Assembly: GCA_947476895.1 (NCBI GenBank)
Contig: CANJRX010000009.1
Location: 1-64,000 of the forward strand
Length of the DNA: 64,000 bases
Source: Fidelibacterota bacterium
GTDB lineage: Bacteria; Pseudomonadota; Alphaproteobacteria; Rhodospirillales; Rhodospirillaceae
Direction of reading: 5' to 3'
The notes under the pieces were generated by a model, which was given only the letters and a program-made list of their open reading frames with translations, did not search any database and was not told the origin of the DNA. Both the position numbers and the translations under genes were made by a program. Shown in pieces: positions 56,447-64,000 of the stretch (positions are counted from its first letter, which is position 1; each line of letters begins with the position of its first letter).

Positions 56447-57691
56447 CTACTTACACTTGAGGCGCGTGCGCTCGGTCTTGGCCGACGCAAGCACCGTATC
56501 GGCCGCATCGGGATAATCCTTCGCAATGCGGCTCAAAGCGGTGCAAGCGCCTTGGGTCTGATTGAGCTTGGCCATGGACATGCCCAACTTCAGCAAATTA
56601 TCCGGGCCTTTGTTGGTCTTGGGATAATTCTGGTAGCCGGCCATGAACTCCACCGCCGCCTGCTGGAAATCGCCGCGCACGTAATAGGTTTCGCCGAGCC
56701 AATATTGCGCATTGCCGGCCAGCGGATCTTTCGGGTGGCGTTTCAGGAAATCACGCAGCGTGGTTTCAGCGTGCGGATAATCCTGGCGCTTCAAGAATTC
56801 AAACGCGAAGTCGTACTGCGCTTTCGGTGTGCCTTCGGGCAAGGACACTGCAGCACCGGCGGGCGCTAAGGCCACTTGGCTCGATGTCACGGGACCGGCG
56901 CCAGGCGCTGCTTTCGGCGCCATCTGTTGCGGCGGCGGTTCGGGTGCTGCCGGCGGCGGCGTTTGCGGTCCATTGGGATCAGCCGCCAAAGGTTTTCCGT
57001 TCGCATCGGTGCGGATGACGAAACCGCCACCAGGCGCAACGGCTTCAGCGGAAGCTGCCGCTGCGGGCACTTGTGTTGGTGCTGCTGACGGAGTGGCCGG
57101 CGCAGGTGTAACCGGAGTGGAACGCGGGAGGCGCATCGGCTGCGAAAGCGGATCGTCCGCCGAGCGCACAATAGCGACGTCAGATGTCGTAGGTGCGGAA
57201 GGTGACGGAACCAGCTGGCCTTGCGGTCCGCCCGGGGGACCAGCGATCGGCGACGTTGATGACGGCGCGGGAGCTGTGGACGCAGCCGGCGTTTGCGCGG
57301 GCGGCATGTTGCCCAAACCCAGCGACTGCTCGATGCGGGCGAGACGCAAGGAAAGATCATCTTGCAGAACTTGAATCTGCTTGGCGGAGCGATCAGCGGT
57401 GAATTTGGTTTCTTCGATTTGGCCGGTCAGCTGTTCGACGCTGCGTTCAATAGCGAGGAGCCGCAGCGTGATGTCGCTGGCCCCTTCTTGCGCGGCTGCT
57501 GCCGTAGCGGGATCGCCCGGCTTTGCCGGCGTTTGCTTTTGAAGGCGCTGCAGATCCTGTTCGATCTTGGCGAGGCGGTTGGCAACCTCGCGGTCGCTTT
57601 GGGCATGAGCCGTACCGCTCAGCAAAACCAGGCCGAGTGCGGCCGCCGGAATGAATTTGAAAACCGAATGCATAAGCGCGCGCATCATCAA
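56447..57691 (-). CDS. cpoB: cell division coordinator CpoB (YbgF-like), long linker
   Basis: A periplasmic protein that links Tol-Pal to peptidoglycan synthesis at the division site. It has a signal peptide (about 8-30, ending GTAHA), an N-terminal coiled coil (about 35-125: EVANRLAKIEQDLQRLQKQ and LAIERSVEQLTGQIEE), then an unusually long Ala/Pro/Ser-rich linker (about 128-290), and three TPR repeats at about 290-414 (YDFAFEFLKRQDYPHAETTLRDFL, NAQYWLGETYYVRGDFQQAAVEF, LLKLGMSMAKLNQTQGACTAL). At 414 residues it is longer than E. coli CpoB (about 263), mainly through the linker. Confidence 0.92.
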   Translation of the reverse strand: MMMRALMHSVFKFIPAAALGLVLLSGTAHAQSDREVANRLAKIEQDLQRLQKQTPAKPGDPATAAAAQEGASDITLRLLAIERSVEQLTGQIEETKFTADRSAKQIQVLQDDLSLRLARIEQSLGLGNMPPAQTPAASTAPAPSSTSPIAGPPGGPQGQLVPSPSAPTTSDVAIVRSADDPLSQPMRLPRSTPVTPAPATPSAAPTQVPAAAASAEAVAPGGGFVIRTDANGKPLAADPNGPQTPPPAAPEPPPQQMAPKAAPGAGPVTSSQVALAPAGAAVSLPEGTPKAQYDFAFEFLKRQDYPHAETTLRDFLKRHPKDPLAGNAQYWLGETYYVRGDFQQAAVEFMAGYQNYPKTNKGPDNLLKLGMSMAKLNQTQGACTALSRIAKDYPDAADTVLASAKTERTRLKCK

Positions 57692-57756
57692 TCCTTCAAC
57701 GCTTGCCGTGAGAATCTTGGCGTAATGTTACGCTGAACCATTATCCAGGCAAGAAT

Positions 57757-57805
57757 AAGGCGCATGCAACTGCCAGGCCTTAGCCTCACAGTCGCCATGC
57801 GCCTT
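57757..57805 (-). other. long-loop hairpin between pal and cpoB
   Basis: The perfect 10-bp stem AAGGCGCATG / CATGCGCCTT encloses a 29-base loop. It lies just downstream of the pal terminator and about 65 bases upstream of the cpoB start. It is probably a second, weaker termination or processing structure, or a structured cpoB leader. No U-tract of note follows. Confidence 0.45.
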
Positions 57806-57806
57806 T

Positions 57807-57842
57807 AAAAGCCGACACGGCTCCGGCTTAAAGCCGGAGCCG
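57807..57842 (-). terminator. terminator after pal
   Basis: The stem CGGCTCCGGCTT / AAGCCGGAGCCG with a very tight loop begins about 10 bases past the pal stop. On the minus strand it is followed by a short T-rich stretch (CTTTTAAA). It may partly uncouple cpoB from the upstream tol-pal genes. Confidence 0.7.
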
Positions 57843-57852
57843 GTTGGATATC

Positions 57853-58350
57853 TTACTGAACGCTCGACAGGCCGCGACGATTCTTTGCGTAGCAAGCTTC
57901 GTCAGACGACACGCAGGTGGGGCGCTCTTTGCCGTACGAGATGGTCTTGATGCGGTTGGCGGTGACGCCTTCGGCGATCAGGAACTGGCGCACGGAGTTG
58001 GCACGGCGATCGCCGAGACCAAGGTTGTATTCGCGCGTACCGCGTTCGTCGGTGTGACCTTCAACCGTAAGGGTGCGGGCCGGATACTGCTTCAACCAAT
58101 CAGCCTGGCCTTTGAGTTTGGCCTGCGAAGCGGCGTCCAGGTCGTACTTGTCGTAGCCGAAGTTGACCGTGTTGCCGACAACCGTGTTGAAATATTCGAG
58201 AGATTCACGGGCCGGACCAGACGGCGGCTGCGGAGCCGGCGCCGGTGTGGATGCGGCCGCAGCGGCCTTGGTTTCGACGGGCTTCTTAGCGCAGCCCGAT
58301 ACCATCATCGCAACAGAGACGACGACCAAGCCCAAAAAACGGAGTTTCAT
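57853..58350 (-). CDS. pal: peptidoglycan-associated lipoprotein Pal
   Basis: An outer-membrane lipoprotein that holds peptidoglycan and binds TolB. The lipobox is VSGC with Cys20 as the acylated residue. A short Ala/Pro linker (about 27-47) leads to the OmpA-like domain, with TVEGHTDERGTREYNLGLGDRRANSVRQFL (about 95-124) holding the diaminopimelate-binding residues. Length 165 is normal. A 274-base gap separates it from tolB, so pal may have its own promoter, though I could not identify a convincing one in that gap. Confidence 0.95.
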   Translation of the reverse strand: MKLRFLGLVVVSVAMMVSGCAKKPVETKAAAAASTPAPAPQPPSGPARESLEYFNTVVGNTVNFGYDKYDLDAASQAKLKGQADWLKQYPARTLTVEGHTDERGTREYNLGLGDRRANSVRQFLIAEGVTANRIKTISYGKERPTCVSSDEACYAKNRRGLSSVQ

Positions 58351-58624
58351 TATTATTCCCCTAGTGTTTAGTTACTTATCGATGCGCACTGAATTGGCGA
58401 CCCAGCGATTGAGTCCAGTACAAATTCGCCCCTCTTTTACCAGTTAAATGCCAGGAATCAATAGCCTACCGCACCGCACTCTAACTTTCTGGACGGCAAA
58501 AGAGGCGGTTTTCCGCGCAATTTGGCTGGCTGTTACCCAAAAAACGCAGCAATTCCAAAGCCTAAGACCAGAAATCTCAGGAGCGTTGCTTAAACGCCTC
58601 AGCCCTATGAAGAAAGAGGTGGGC

Positions 58625-59974
58625 TTACGGCGACAGCGGCGACCACGCCGGGTCAGAAGCATCCTGCGGCGTGATAATTTCTCTTTGATTCTCGCCCGTT
58701 AGATCGATTGAGAACAGTTTGCTGGGGCCACGGTTCGGCGATTGGGCGTAGTACATCAGGACGCGCCCATTCGGCGCCCAGGTTGGTGCTTCCACCAAGA
58801 AGCCTTGAGCGAGCAGACGTTCGCCCGAGCCATCAGGCTTCATGACGCCAATATAAAAATTTCCATCTGTAGTGGCATAACGCGTGAATGCGATGAGATC
58901 ACCGCGCGGCGACCAGATGGGTGTGCCGTAGCGTCCCCTGCCCTGGCCGAAGCTGATGCGCTGTTGATTCGAGCCATCGGCATTCATCACATAAATTTGT
59001 TGTGTACCCCCACGGTCCGACGCGAAGGTAATTTGATCGCCCTTCGGCGAATATGACGACGACGTATCGATGGCGGGATTATCCGTAAGGCGCGTCATTT
59101 TGCGCGAACGCAAATCCATCGTGTAGATGTCGGAGTTGCCGTTGAGCGCTGCCGAGAACGTAATTGCATTTCCGTCCGGCGCGAAACGCGGCGCATACGT
59201 CATGCCGGGGAAATCGCCCAGCACTTCTTGGCGACCCGTATCGATGTTGAACATGTACACGCGCGGCACGTTGCGGAAATACGAGAGATACGTGATCTCC
59301 GGTCCCGTCGGCGAAAAGCGCGGTGTCAGCACCAGCGCAGAGCCATCGGTGAGATAGCGGTGATTGGCGCCGTCCTGATCCATGATCGCAAGGCGCTTCA
59401 CGCGGCTGATCGCAGGGCCGCTTTCAGCGATATAAACAATGCGCGTATCGAAATAGCCTGATTCACCAGTGATCGTGGAATAGATCAGGTCGGCAATCAT
59501 GTGCGCGACACGACGCCAGTTGCCCTGGTCAGTGCCGTATCCTTTGCCTTCCATCTGCTGGCCGCCAAACACATCCCACAGACGGAATGCGATACGGATC
59601 TGGCCGTTGGGCTGCATGTCCACGGAACCCTGCACCAACGCCTGCGCAGCCAGTGTGCGCCAATCGGCAAAGCGCGGCTGCACGTCGAGCGACGAGAGTT
59701 CCTGCAGGAAGGCTTTTTGATCGAGGGGACGGAAAAGACCTGAACGCTCAAGGTCCTTGGCGATGACCTCGGCGACGTCTTTGCCCATCTGTTTCAGTTC
59801 GGGCGTATTACCGGGGAACAGCGGGATAGCAATCGGCATCGGCTCGACACGGCCGCGGGTAATGTCGATTTTCACCTGGGCGTAAGCGTGAGGGGCGCTG
59901 ATGACAGCAGCCACAACCAAAGCACCGGCCCAGACAACACGCTTCAAAACAGTCCGCATCACGCCAATATTCAT
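58625..59974 (-). CDS. tolB: Tol-Pal system translocation protein TolB
   Basis: A periplasmic beta-propeller protein that cycles between Pal and TolA. The 449-residue product from the ATG at 59974 has a signal peptide (about 1-32, ending HAYA), an N-terminal domain (about 33-170, DITRGRVEPMPIAIPLFPG) and a six-bladed propeller with repeated FSPTGPEITYLSYF, FAPDGNAITFSAA, YSPKGDQITFASDRGGTQQIYVM and WSPRGDLIAFTRY blades. A TTG one codon upstream is less likely. It is about 115 bases after tolA. Confidence 0.95.
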   Translation of the reverse strand: MNIGVMRTVLKRVVWAGALVVAAVISAPHAYAQVKIDITRGRVEPMPIAIPLFPGNTPELKQMGKDVAEVIAKDLERSGLFRPLDQKAFLQELSSLDVQPRFADWRTLAAQALVQGSVDMQPNGQIRIAFRLWDVFGGQQMEGKGYGTDQGNWRRVAHMIADLIYSTITGESGYFDTRIVYIAESGPAISRVKRLAIMDQDGANHRYLTDGSALVLTPRFSPTGPEITYLSYFRNVPRVYMFNIDTGRQEVLGDFPGMTYAPRFAPDGNAITFSAALNGNSDIYTMDLRSRKMTRLTDNPAIDTSSSYSPKGDQITFASDRGGTQQIYVMNADGSNQQRISFGQGRGRYGTPIWSPRGDLIAFTRYATTDGNFYIGVMKPDGSGERLLAQGFLVEAPTWAPNGRVLMYYAQSPNRGPSKLFSIDLTGENQREIITPQDASDPAWSPLSP

Positions 59975-60094
59975 CAAGATCTATCCGTTTCCCGAGTTAT
60001 AGCCTGCCAGCTTGTACAGCAATTGTGGCGATGGCGTGTCGACGTTGCAAGCCGACCTATTAACGATGTTGGGGTCTTAGTTGATCCGCCCTGC

Positions 60095-60991
60095 TTAATT
60101 GATTCGCCCTTGTGGCGAGAAGTTCATGTCGATTTCTTTAAACTGGTTGTAGCGCTCCGGCGAAATCGGAATGTTACCGCAGCCCAGGACCGCGTTACGG
60201 GCGGAATTGGCGAAGGTACGGAACGAAGAATCCACGAAATAGCGCGTCATATCGACGATCTGCGCCTGTTGCACCGACCCGTCCGGGTTGATGAACACTT
60301 TGATCTCGGCCGACAGGTTCTCGACGCCCTCTTTACCCGGATCGATACGCCAGCAGCCTTCGATATGACGACGGATAGCATCAAGCTCGGTCATGGACGC
60401 CCGGTCCGACACATTGGGTGCGATGTTATTTGTCGGCGGCGCGTCAGAGGGCTTCGCGTTCGGCTGCGGCTTCGGCGCGTTCTTCTGCATGTCCTTCAGC
60501 AGCTTTTGCAGCATGGCCACGTCGTCGGTCTTGCTGGGCGGCTTGGGCTTTGGTTTCGGCGGCGGCGGCTTGGGCTTCGGCGGATCCGGAACCTTTTCCG
60601 GCTCGGGCTTCGGCTCAGGCTTGGGTTCCGGTGGCGGCGGAATGACCTCGGCCGGCGGCGCTTCGGCGGCTGGGATCGGCTTCGGCGGTTCAGGTGCAAC
60701 CGGCTGCGGATCGGGTATCGGATCAGGGGCCGGCGGCGGCGCAGCCGATGTGATGTCTTCGATCGGTACCAAGTCGACGATCAAGGGCGGTATTTCGTGC
60801 GGCAGCTCGCGGTGCAGGAACGGAATGCCGAGCCAGGCCATCGCTAAAATGCCGCCGTGCAATAGCATCGACAGCGCATAGCCCTGCCCGATAAAGCGCC
60901 CGCCCGTGAAGCTGTCTTCAGCTACGGCGCGCTCGACCTTGCCGTCTTTTGGACGGTTCGATTTCATCGGTATATCGTTATCGCGCGACAT
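60095..60991 (-). CDS. tolA: TolA-like protein (Pro-rich periplasmic linker)
   Basis: An inner-membrane protein that energises Tol-Pal through TolQ-TolR. From the ATG at 60991 it has 298 residues: a short cytosolic part, one helix at about 36-53 (YALSMLLHGGILAMAWLGI), and a Pro/Glu/Lys-rich linker (about 75-185, many P-E-P and P-K-P repeats). A globular C-terminal domain (about 195-298, ELDAIRRHIEGCWRIDPG) follows. The usual long Ala-rich helix of E. coli TolA is replaced by proline repeats, as often in alphaproteobacteria. A longer frame from 61102 overlaps tolR and looks spurious. Confidence 0.85.
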   Translation of the reverse strand: MSRDNDIPMKSNRPKDGKVERAVAEDSFTGGRFIGQGYALSMLLHGGILAMAWLGIPFLHRELPHEIPPLIVDLVPIEDITSAAPPPAPDPIPDPQPVAPEPPKPIPAAEAPPAEVIPPPPEPKPEPKPEPEKVPDPPKPKPPPPKPKPKPPSKTDDVAMLQKLLKDMQKNAPKPQPNAKPSDAPPTNNIAPNVSDRASMTELDAIRRHIEGCWRIDPGKEGVENLSAEIKVFINPDGSVQQAQIVDMTRYFVDSSFRTFANSARNAVLGCGNIPISPERYNQFKEIDMNFSPQGRIN

Positions 60992-61016
60992 CACAGCAGT
61001 AACGTGTCCTAAAAAA

Positions 61017-61487
61017 TTAGCGCGGCTTGGCAGCGGCTCGTTTGGGTTCGGTGACGAAGGCGACTTGCGTGATGCCGGCAGCGGTGACGCCCGCCATGAC
61101 ATCCATCATCACGCCGTAAGCGACGTCTTTATCGCCCTTCACATAAACCCGGATCTGCGGATTGGCTTCGCGGACCGCAGAGAGTCGTCCGATCAACGTC
61201 TCAAGATCCAACGTGACCGCATCCTGCTTCACGGCGTTCAGCGTAATCGTGCCGTCTTTCTGAACCGTCAGCGTGAGGGCGGTGTTGTCTTGCGGCAGTG
61301 AACGCGTGCGCGCGGTCTGCGGCAGGTTGACGTTGACGCCTGTGGTCAGCAGCGGCGCGGTGACGATAAAGATCACGAGCAGCACCAACATCACGTCGAC
61401 CATCGGCGTGACGTTGATTTCGGCGACCGGTGCAAACGCTCTGCGGCTGGTCTTGGCGCCTGAAGATGGTTTGATAAAGGATGCCAT
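61017..61487 (-). CDS. tolR: biopolymer transport protein TolR (ExbD family)
   Basis: A component of the proton-driven TolQR motor. The 156-residue protein has a short N-terminal cytosolic part, one helix at about 28-48 ([24 protein letters not shown]) carrying the key aspartate in MVDVMLVLL, and a periplasmic domain with [19 protein letters not shown] near 118-136. Its start overlaps the tolQ stop by 1 base. The gene order ybgC-tolQ-tolR-tolA is conserved. Confidence 0.96.
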   Translation of the reverse strand: MASFIKPSSGAKTSRRAFAPVAEINVTPMVDVMLVLLVIFIVTAPLLTTGVNVNLPQTARTRSLPQDNTALTLTVQKDGTITLNAVKQDAVTLDLETLIGRLSAVREANPQIRVYVKGDKDVAYGVMMDVMAGVTAAGITQVAFVTEPKRAAAKPR

Positions 61488-62209
61488 TATTTTGTGTCCA
61501 GCTGACGCGACAGAATCGCGCCGAATTCACCGGCGAAGTTTTCAAGGCGCAGCGCATAGCGCGCGAGATCGCTCGAAATCTTGTTGTAGAACACTACCGC
61601 CGGAATGGCCGCGATCAGACCCAGCGCCGTTGCGAACAACGCTTCGGCAATGCCGGGCGCGACAGTCGCAAGACTGGTGTCGGCGGCGGCGCCGATAGAG
61701 GTGAAGGTGTTCATGATGCCCCACACGGTGCCGAGCAATCCCAGGAACGGCGAGACCGAGCCGGTGGACGCGAGGAAGATCATGCGGCGGTTCAAGTGAT
61801 CCATTTCGCGCTCAAGGCTGATCTTCATGACGCGGTCCATACGCTCGGCCACGGCAACGACGCCGGTGGCCGGCGGCAAGCCGCCCTTGCCCGAAGATCT
61901 GCGCCACTCTTTCATGGCGGCAACGAAGATCGAGGACATCGGATCTTTGGGGCGTTGGCCAATACGCTCATATAACTCTTCGAGCGAACTGCCGGACCAG
62001 AAGCGTTCTTCGAACTGCTCGGCCTGACGCGTCAGTGAGCGCAGACGGAATATCTTGTCGAAGATGATGCCCCAGCTCCACAGCGAGGCGAACACCAACA
62101 TGGCCATGACGGCTTTGACGACTGGGTCGGCCTGCAAGATCAAGTTGCCCACCGAGAGGTGAATGACACCTGGGGCCGCGAGGGCCGCTGTCGCTACTTC
62201 GTTTTCCAT
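61487..62209 (-). CDS. tolQ: biopolymer transport protein TolQ (ExbB family)
   Basis: The pentameric stator of the TolQR motor, 240 residues with three helices: about 28-50 ([25 protein letters not shown]), 145-168 ([22 protein letters not shown]) and 180-205 ([28 protein letters not shown]). The TolQ/ExbB core [12 protein letters not shown] and [13 protein letters not shown], including proton-path residues, is intact. It lies 24 bases after ybgC. Confidence 0.96.
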   Translation of the reverse strand: MENEVATAALAAPGVIHLSVGNLILQADPVVKAVMAMLVFASLWSWGIIFDKIFRLRSLTRQAEQFEERFWSGSSLEELYERIGQRPKDPMSSIFVAAMKEWRRSSGKGGLPPATGVVAVAERMDRVMKISLEREMDHLNRRMIFLASTGSVSPFLGLLGTVWGIMNTFTSIGAAADTSLATVAPGIAEALFATALGLIAAIPAVVFYNKISSDLARYALRLENFAGEFGAILSRQLDTK

Positions 62210-62233
62210 TCCTAACCTACCCCGTTCAACGTT

Positions 62234-62692
62234 TTATTCTTCACTCACATAAGATTCCAACGCCTGCCGCAACGTCGCGGGCATGCGCATGGGTTTGCCG
62301 TCTAGGCCGGTACATGCCACATGAGCCATGAACCATGCCACCTCTTCCGAGGCATTTTCTTTTGGGCGTTTGATGACCTGGCGCATACGCACCGAGGCCG
62401 CGCCCAGTTCGACCAGCGCGGTTTCAACCATCAGTGCATCGTCAAGGCGCGCCGGGCGGCGGTATTTCACTTCGCCTTCGCGCATCACAAAAACCATGCC
62501 GGCTTCGTCGCGCAGCTTCGTCTGCTCGACACCGATGGTGCGCAGCATTTCAGTGCGCGCGCGCTCGGCGTATTTTAAATAGTTGGCGTAATAAACAATG
62601 CCCGCCGCATCCGTGTCTTCGTAATAGACCCGCACCGGCAGCACATGGAGGCGGCCTTGCAACACACCGGATGTGGGCGTCAAAGCGTTCAT
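62234..62692 (-). CDS. ybgC: acyl-CoA thioesterase YbgC
   Basis: A hot-dog-fold thioesterase associated with Tol-Pal operons. The active-site stretch is [29 protein letters not shown] (about 22-50), with Asp28 at the catalytic position of the YEDTDA motif. Length 152 is slightly over the usual 130-140. The first gene of the tol operon, it overlaps the ruvB stop by 4 bases, so it may be read from the ruv transcript. Its physiological substrate is uncertain. Confidence 0.93.
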   Translation of the reverse strand: MNALTPTSGVLQGRLHVLPVRVYYEDTDAAGIVYYANYLKYAERARTEMLRTIGVEQTKLRDEAGMVFVMREGEVKYRRPARLDDALMVETALVELGAASVRMRQVIKRPKENASEEVAWFMAHVACTGLDGKPMRMPATLRQALESYVSEE

Positions 62693-63732
62693 GGCTTTTC
62701 CGCCGCATCAAGGAGATTGAACTGCGCGGGATCGCGGCGCGGTGCGTTTAATCCCAAATGTTTGTAACCAGCATCAGAGATCATGCGCCCGCGCGGTGTG
62801 CGTTGGATCAAGCCCTGCTGAATCAGAAACGGCTCGATCACGTCTTCAATGGTATCGCGTTCTTCGGCCAGCGCCGCCGCGAGGGTTTCAACACCGACCG
62901 GACCACCGGCATAATTCTGCGCGATGCAGGCGAGATAGCGGCGGTCCATGGCATCGAGACCCACAGCATCCACATCAAGACGCTTGAGCGCTTTATCAGC
63001 CAGGGCCGAATTAATTTCTGAAGCTTTTTCGACCGACGCAAAATCACGCAAGCGCTTCAGCAAGCGCCCCGCCACGCGCGGCGTACCGCGTGAACGTTTA
63101 GCGATTTCCAGCGCGCCGTCGTCGCTGATCTTCACGCCCATGACACGCGCACCGCGCTGCACGATTTCGACCAGTTCCGGCGCGTTGTAAAACTCGAGGC
63201 GCAAAGGAATTCCAAACCGGTCCCTGAGTGGCGTCGTCAGCAGACCTGAACGTGTGGTGGCACCGACGAGTGTAAAGGGTTGGAGTTCGATGCGTACTGA
63301 ACGCGCCGCTGGCCCCTCGCCGATGATGAGGTCCAGTTGATAATCCTCCATTGCCGGATAAAGAACTTCCTCTATGGCAGGATTAAGGCGATGGATTTCA
63401 TCAATAAAAAGCACATCGTTAGCTTCGAGGTTGGTGAGGATCGCAGCGAGGTCGCCGGCCTTTTGAATCATCGGGCCCGAGGTCGCGCGAAAGCCAACGC
63501 CTAATTCACGCGCGACGATTTGCGCCAGCGTGGTTTTGCCCAATCCCGGCGGACCGTGCAGCAACACATGGTCGAGGGACTCTTTGCGCTCTTTGGCGGC
63601 GGCGATGAACACGCTCAAATTCTCGCGTATGGCGCGCTGACCGATGAAGTCGCCCATGCGCTTCGGGCGCAAAGATGCGTCAGCATCTTCGTCCTGGCGT
63701 AATGCGGAGATGGCGCGGGCGTCTTCAGCCAT
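62689..63732 (-). CDS. ruvB: Holliday junction branch migration helicase RuvB
   Basis: AAA+ motor of the RuvAB complex. From the ATG at 63732 the product has 347 residues: Walker A GPPGLGKT (60-67), Walker [11 protein letters not shown] near 105-114, sensor 1 ATTRSG near 152, arginine-finger region near 166-172 ([12 protein letters not shown]) and a C-terminal winged-helix domain ending [19 protein letters not shown] prefer this start over a GTG at 63750 because GGAGG lies 6 bases upstream and it gives an 8-base overlap with ruvA. Confidence 0.97.
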   Translation of the reverse strand: MAEDARAISALRQDEDADASLRPKRMGDFIGQRAIRENLSVFIAAAKERKESLDHVLLHGPPGLGKTTLAQIVARELGVGFRATSGPMIQKAGDLAAILTNLEANDVLFIDEIHRLNPAIEEVLYPAMEDYQLDLIIGEGPAARSVRIELQPFTLVGATTRSGLLTTPLRDRFGIPLRLEFYNAPELVEIVQRGARVMGVKISDDGALEIAKRSRGTPRVAGRLLKRLRDFASVEKASEINSALADKALKRLDVDAVGLDAMDRRYLACIAQNYAGGPVGVETLAAALAEERDTIEDVIEPFLIQQGLIQRTPRGRMISDAGYKHLGLNAPRRDPAQFNLLDAAEKP

Positions 63733-64000
63733 CGACGCCTCCAAGCTCACGCAACGAGTTCTTGATCAACGCACCGAGCGGAGCAGTTCCGCCGGCGGCC
63801 TGAGCGGCGCGCGATACCGCGCCGAAAGCATCCATGCGCGGATATCCCAAATTCACGAGGGCCGAGACCGCGTCTTCCATCACGTTACCGCCCGCGGCTT
63901 TCGCAGCCTTGTTGGCGATGGGCGTGATGGTCGGTGTTTTGAAGGCAAATGCGCCGAGTTTGTCTTTGAGTTCTACAACCAGACGCGCGGCCAGCTTCGG
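63725..64000 (-). CDS. ruvA: Holliday junction DNA helicase subunit RuvA, C-terminal part (partial)
   Basis: The frame runs off the window edge. The 91 visible codons end at a TGA at 63725-63727. They include [15 protein letters not shown], the end of the helix-hairpin-helix domain, and the C-terminal domain III with [23 protein letters not shown] (near the end), which contacts RuvB. A linker with [17 protein letters not shown] joins them. The stop overlaps the ruvB start. No disruption is seen in the visible part. Confidence 0.93.
   Translation of the reverse strand, partial: PKLAARLVVELKDKLGAFAFKTPTITPIANKAAKAAGGNVMEDAVSALVNLGYPRMDAFGAVSRAAQAAGGTAPLGALIKNSLRELGGVDG

Noticed and set aside
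60992-61102. Longer TolA start at 61102
   Set aside because: The added residues overlap tolR in another frame and are Ser/Pro-rich without family similarity.

Overview
This window is GC-rich chromosomal DNA from an alphaproteobacterium, most likely of the Rhodospirillales or a related lineage. That is an inference from gene order and family subtypes, not from a marker-gene comparison. Supporting signs are the block tRNA-Leu / tig / clpP / clpX / lon / hup / tRNA-Val / nuoA-N / birA / coaX / rnj / proS / lolC / lolD, the block ruvAB / ybgC / tolQRAB / pal / cpoB / tilS / ftsH / folP / glmM, a short prolyl-tRNA synthetase without the editing insertion, RNase J instead of RNase E in this position, and hisZ next to purA. 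Almost everything is read on the minus strand. The plus-strand genes are a transposase tail at the left edge, dadA, a GNAT/hypothetical pair, one further hypothetical gene and rluD.

Layout. 1-398: the right end of an IS3-type insertion sequence that cuts a wecB-like epimerase gene after about 80 codons. 567-4534: lolD, lolC/E, proS and an exported protein of unknown function. 4561-7819: rnj, coaX, birA. 7873-22266: a complete 14-gene respiratory complex I operon in the order nuoA to nuoN, with many start/stop overlaps. 22603-30506: a PRC-barrel protein, tRNA-Val(UAC), HU, the proteostasis genes lon, clpX, clpP and tig, and tRNA-Leu(UAG). 30644-39362: a mixed region with Nnr, DadA, a peroxiredoxin with a small Cys-rich partner, a GNAT enzyme, several genes I cannot assign, a HisC-like aminotransferase with a twin-arginine-like leader, an orphan JAMM peptidase and RluD. 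39359-42045: a membrane protein and a kinase-like protein with a degenerate catalytic loop. 42215-52853: biosynthetic genes purA, hisZ, serA, rarD, serC, thiD, glmM, folP. 53038-64000: ftsH, tilS, the Tol-Pal envelope operon, ybgC, ruvB and the end of ruvA.

How it works together. The window covers energy conservation (complex I), lipoprotein sorting and envelope integrity (LolCD, Tol-Pal-CpoB), protein quality control (HU-Lon-ClpXP-trigger factor, FtsH), RNA decay and translation (RNase J, ProS, TilS, RluD), and serine, histidine, purine, thiamine, folate, CoA, biotin and cell-wall precursor metabolism. By eye, lon, clpP and ftsH each have an upstream motif of the alphaproteobacterial heat-shock type (CTTG, 17 bases, then a match to CYTATNTNNG), which would place the three proteolytic systems under RpoH.

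The least explained parts are the pseudokinase-like/membrane-protein pair, the exported aminotransferase plus JAMM pair, the Cys-rich protein coupled to the peroxiredoxin, the run of unassigned genes at 34.8-36.7 kb, and two copies of a complex GC-rich palindromic repeat about 49 kb apart. I saw no CRISPR array, rRNA, prophage or plasmid functions. Start codons were re-chosen by eye in several genes, and no database search was possible.
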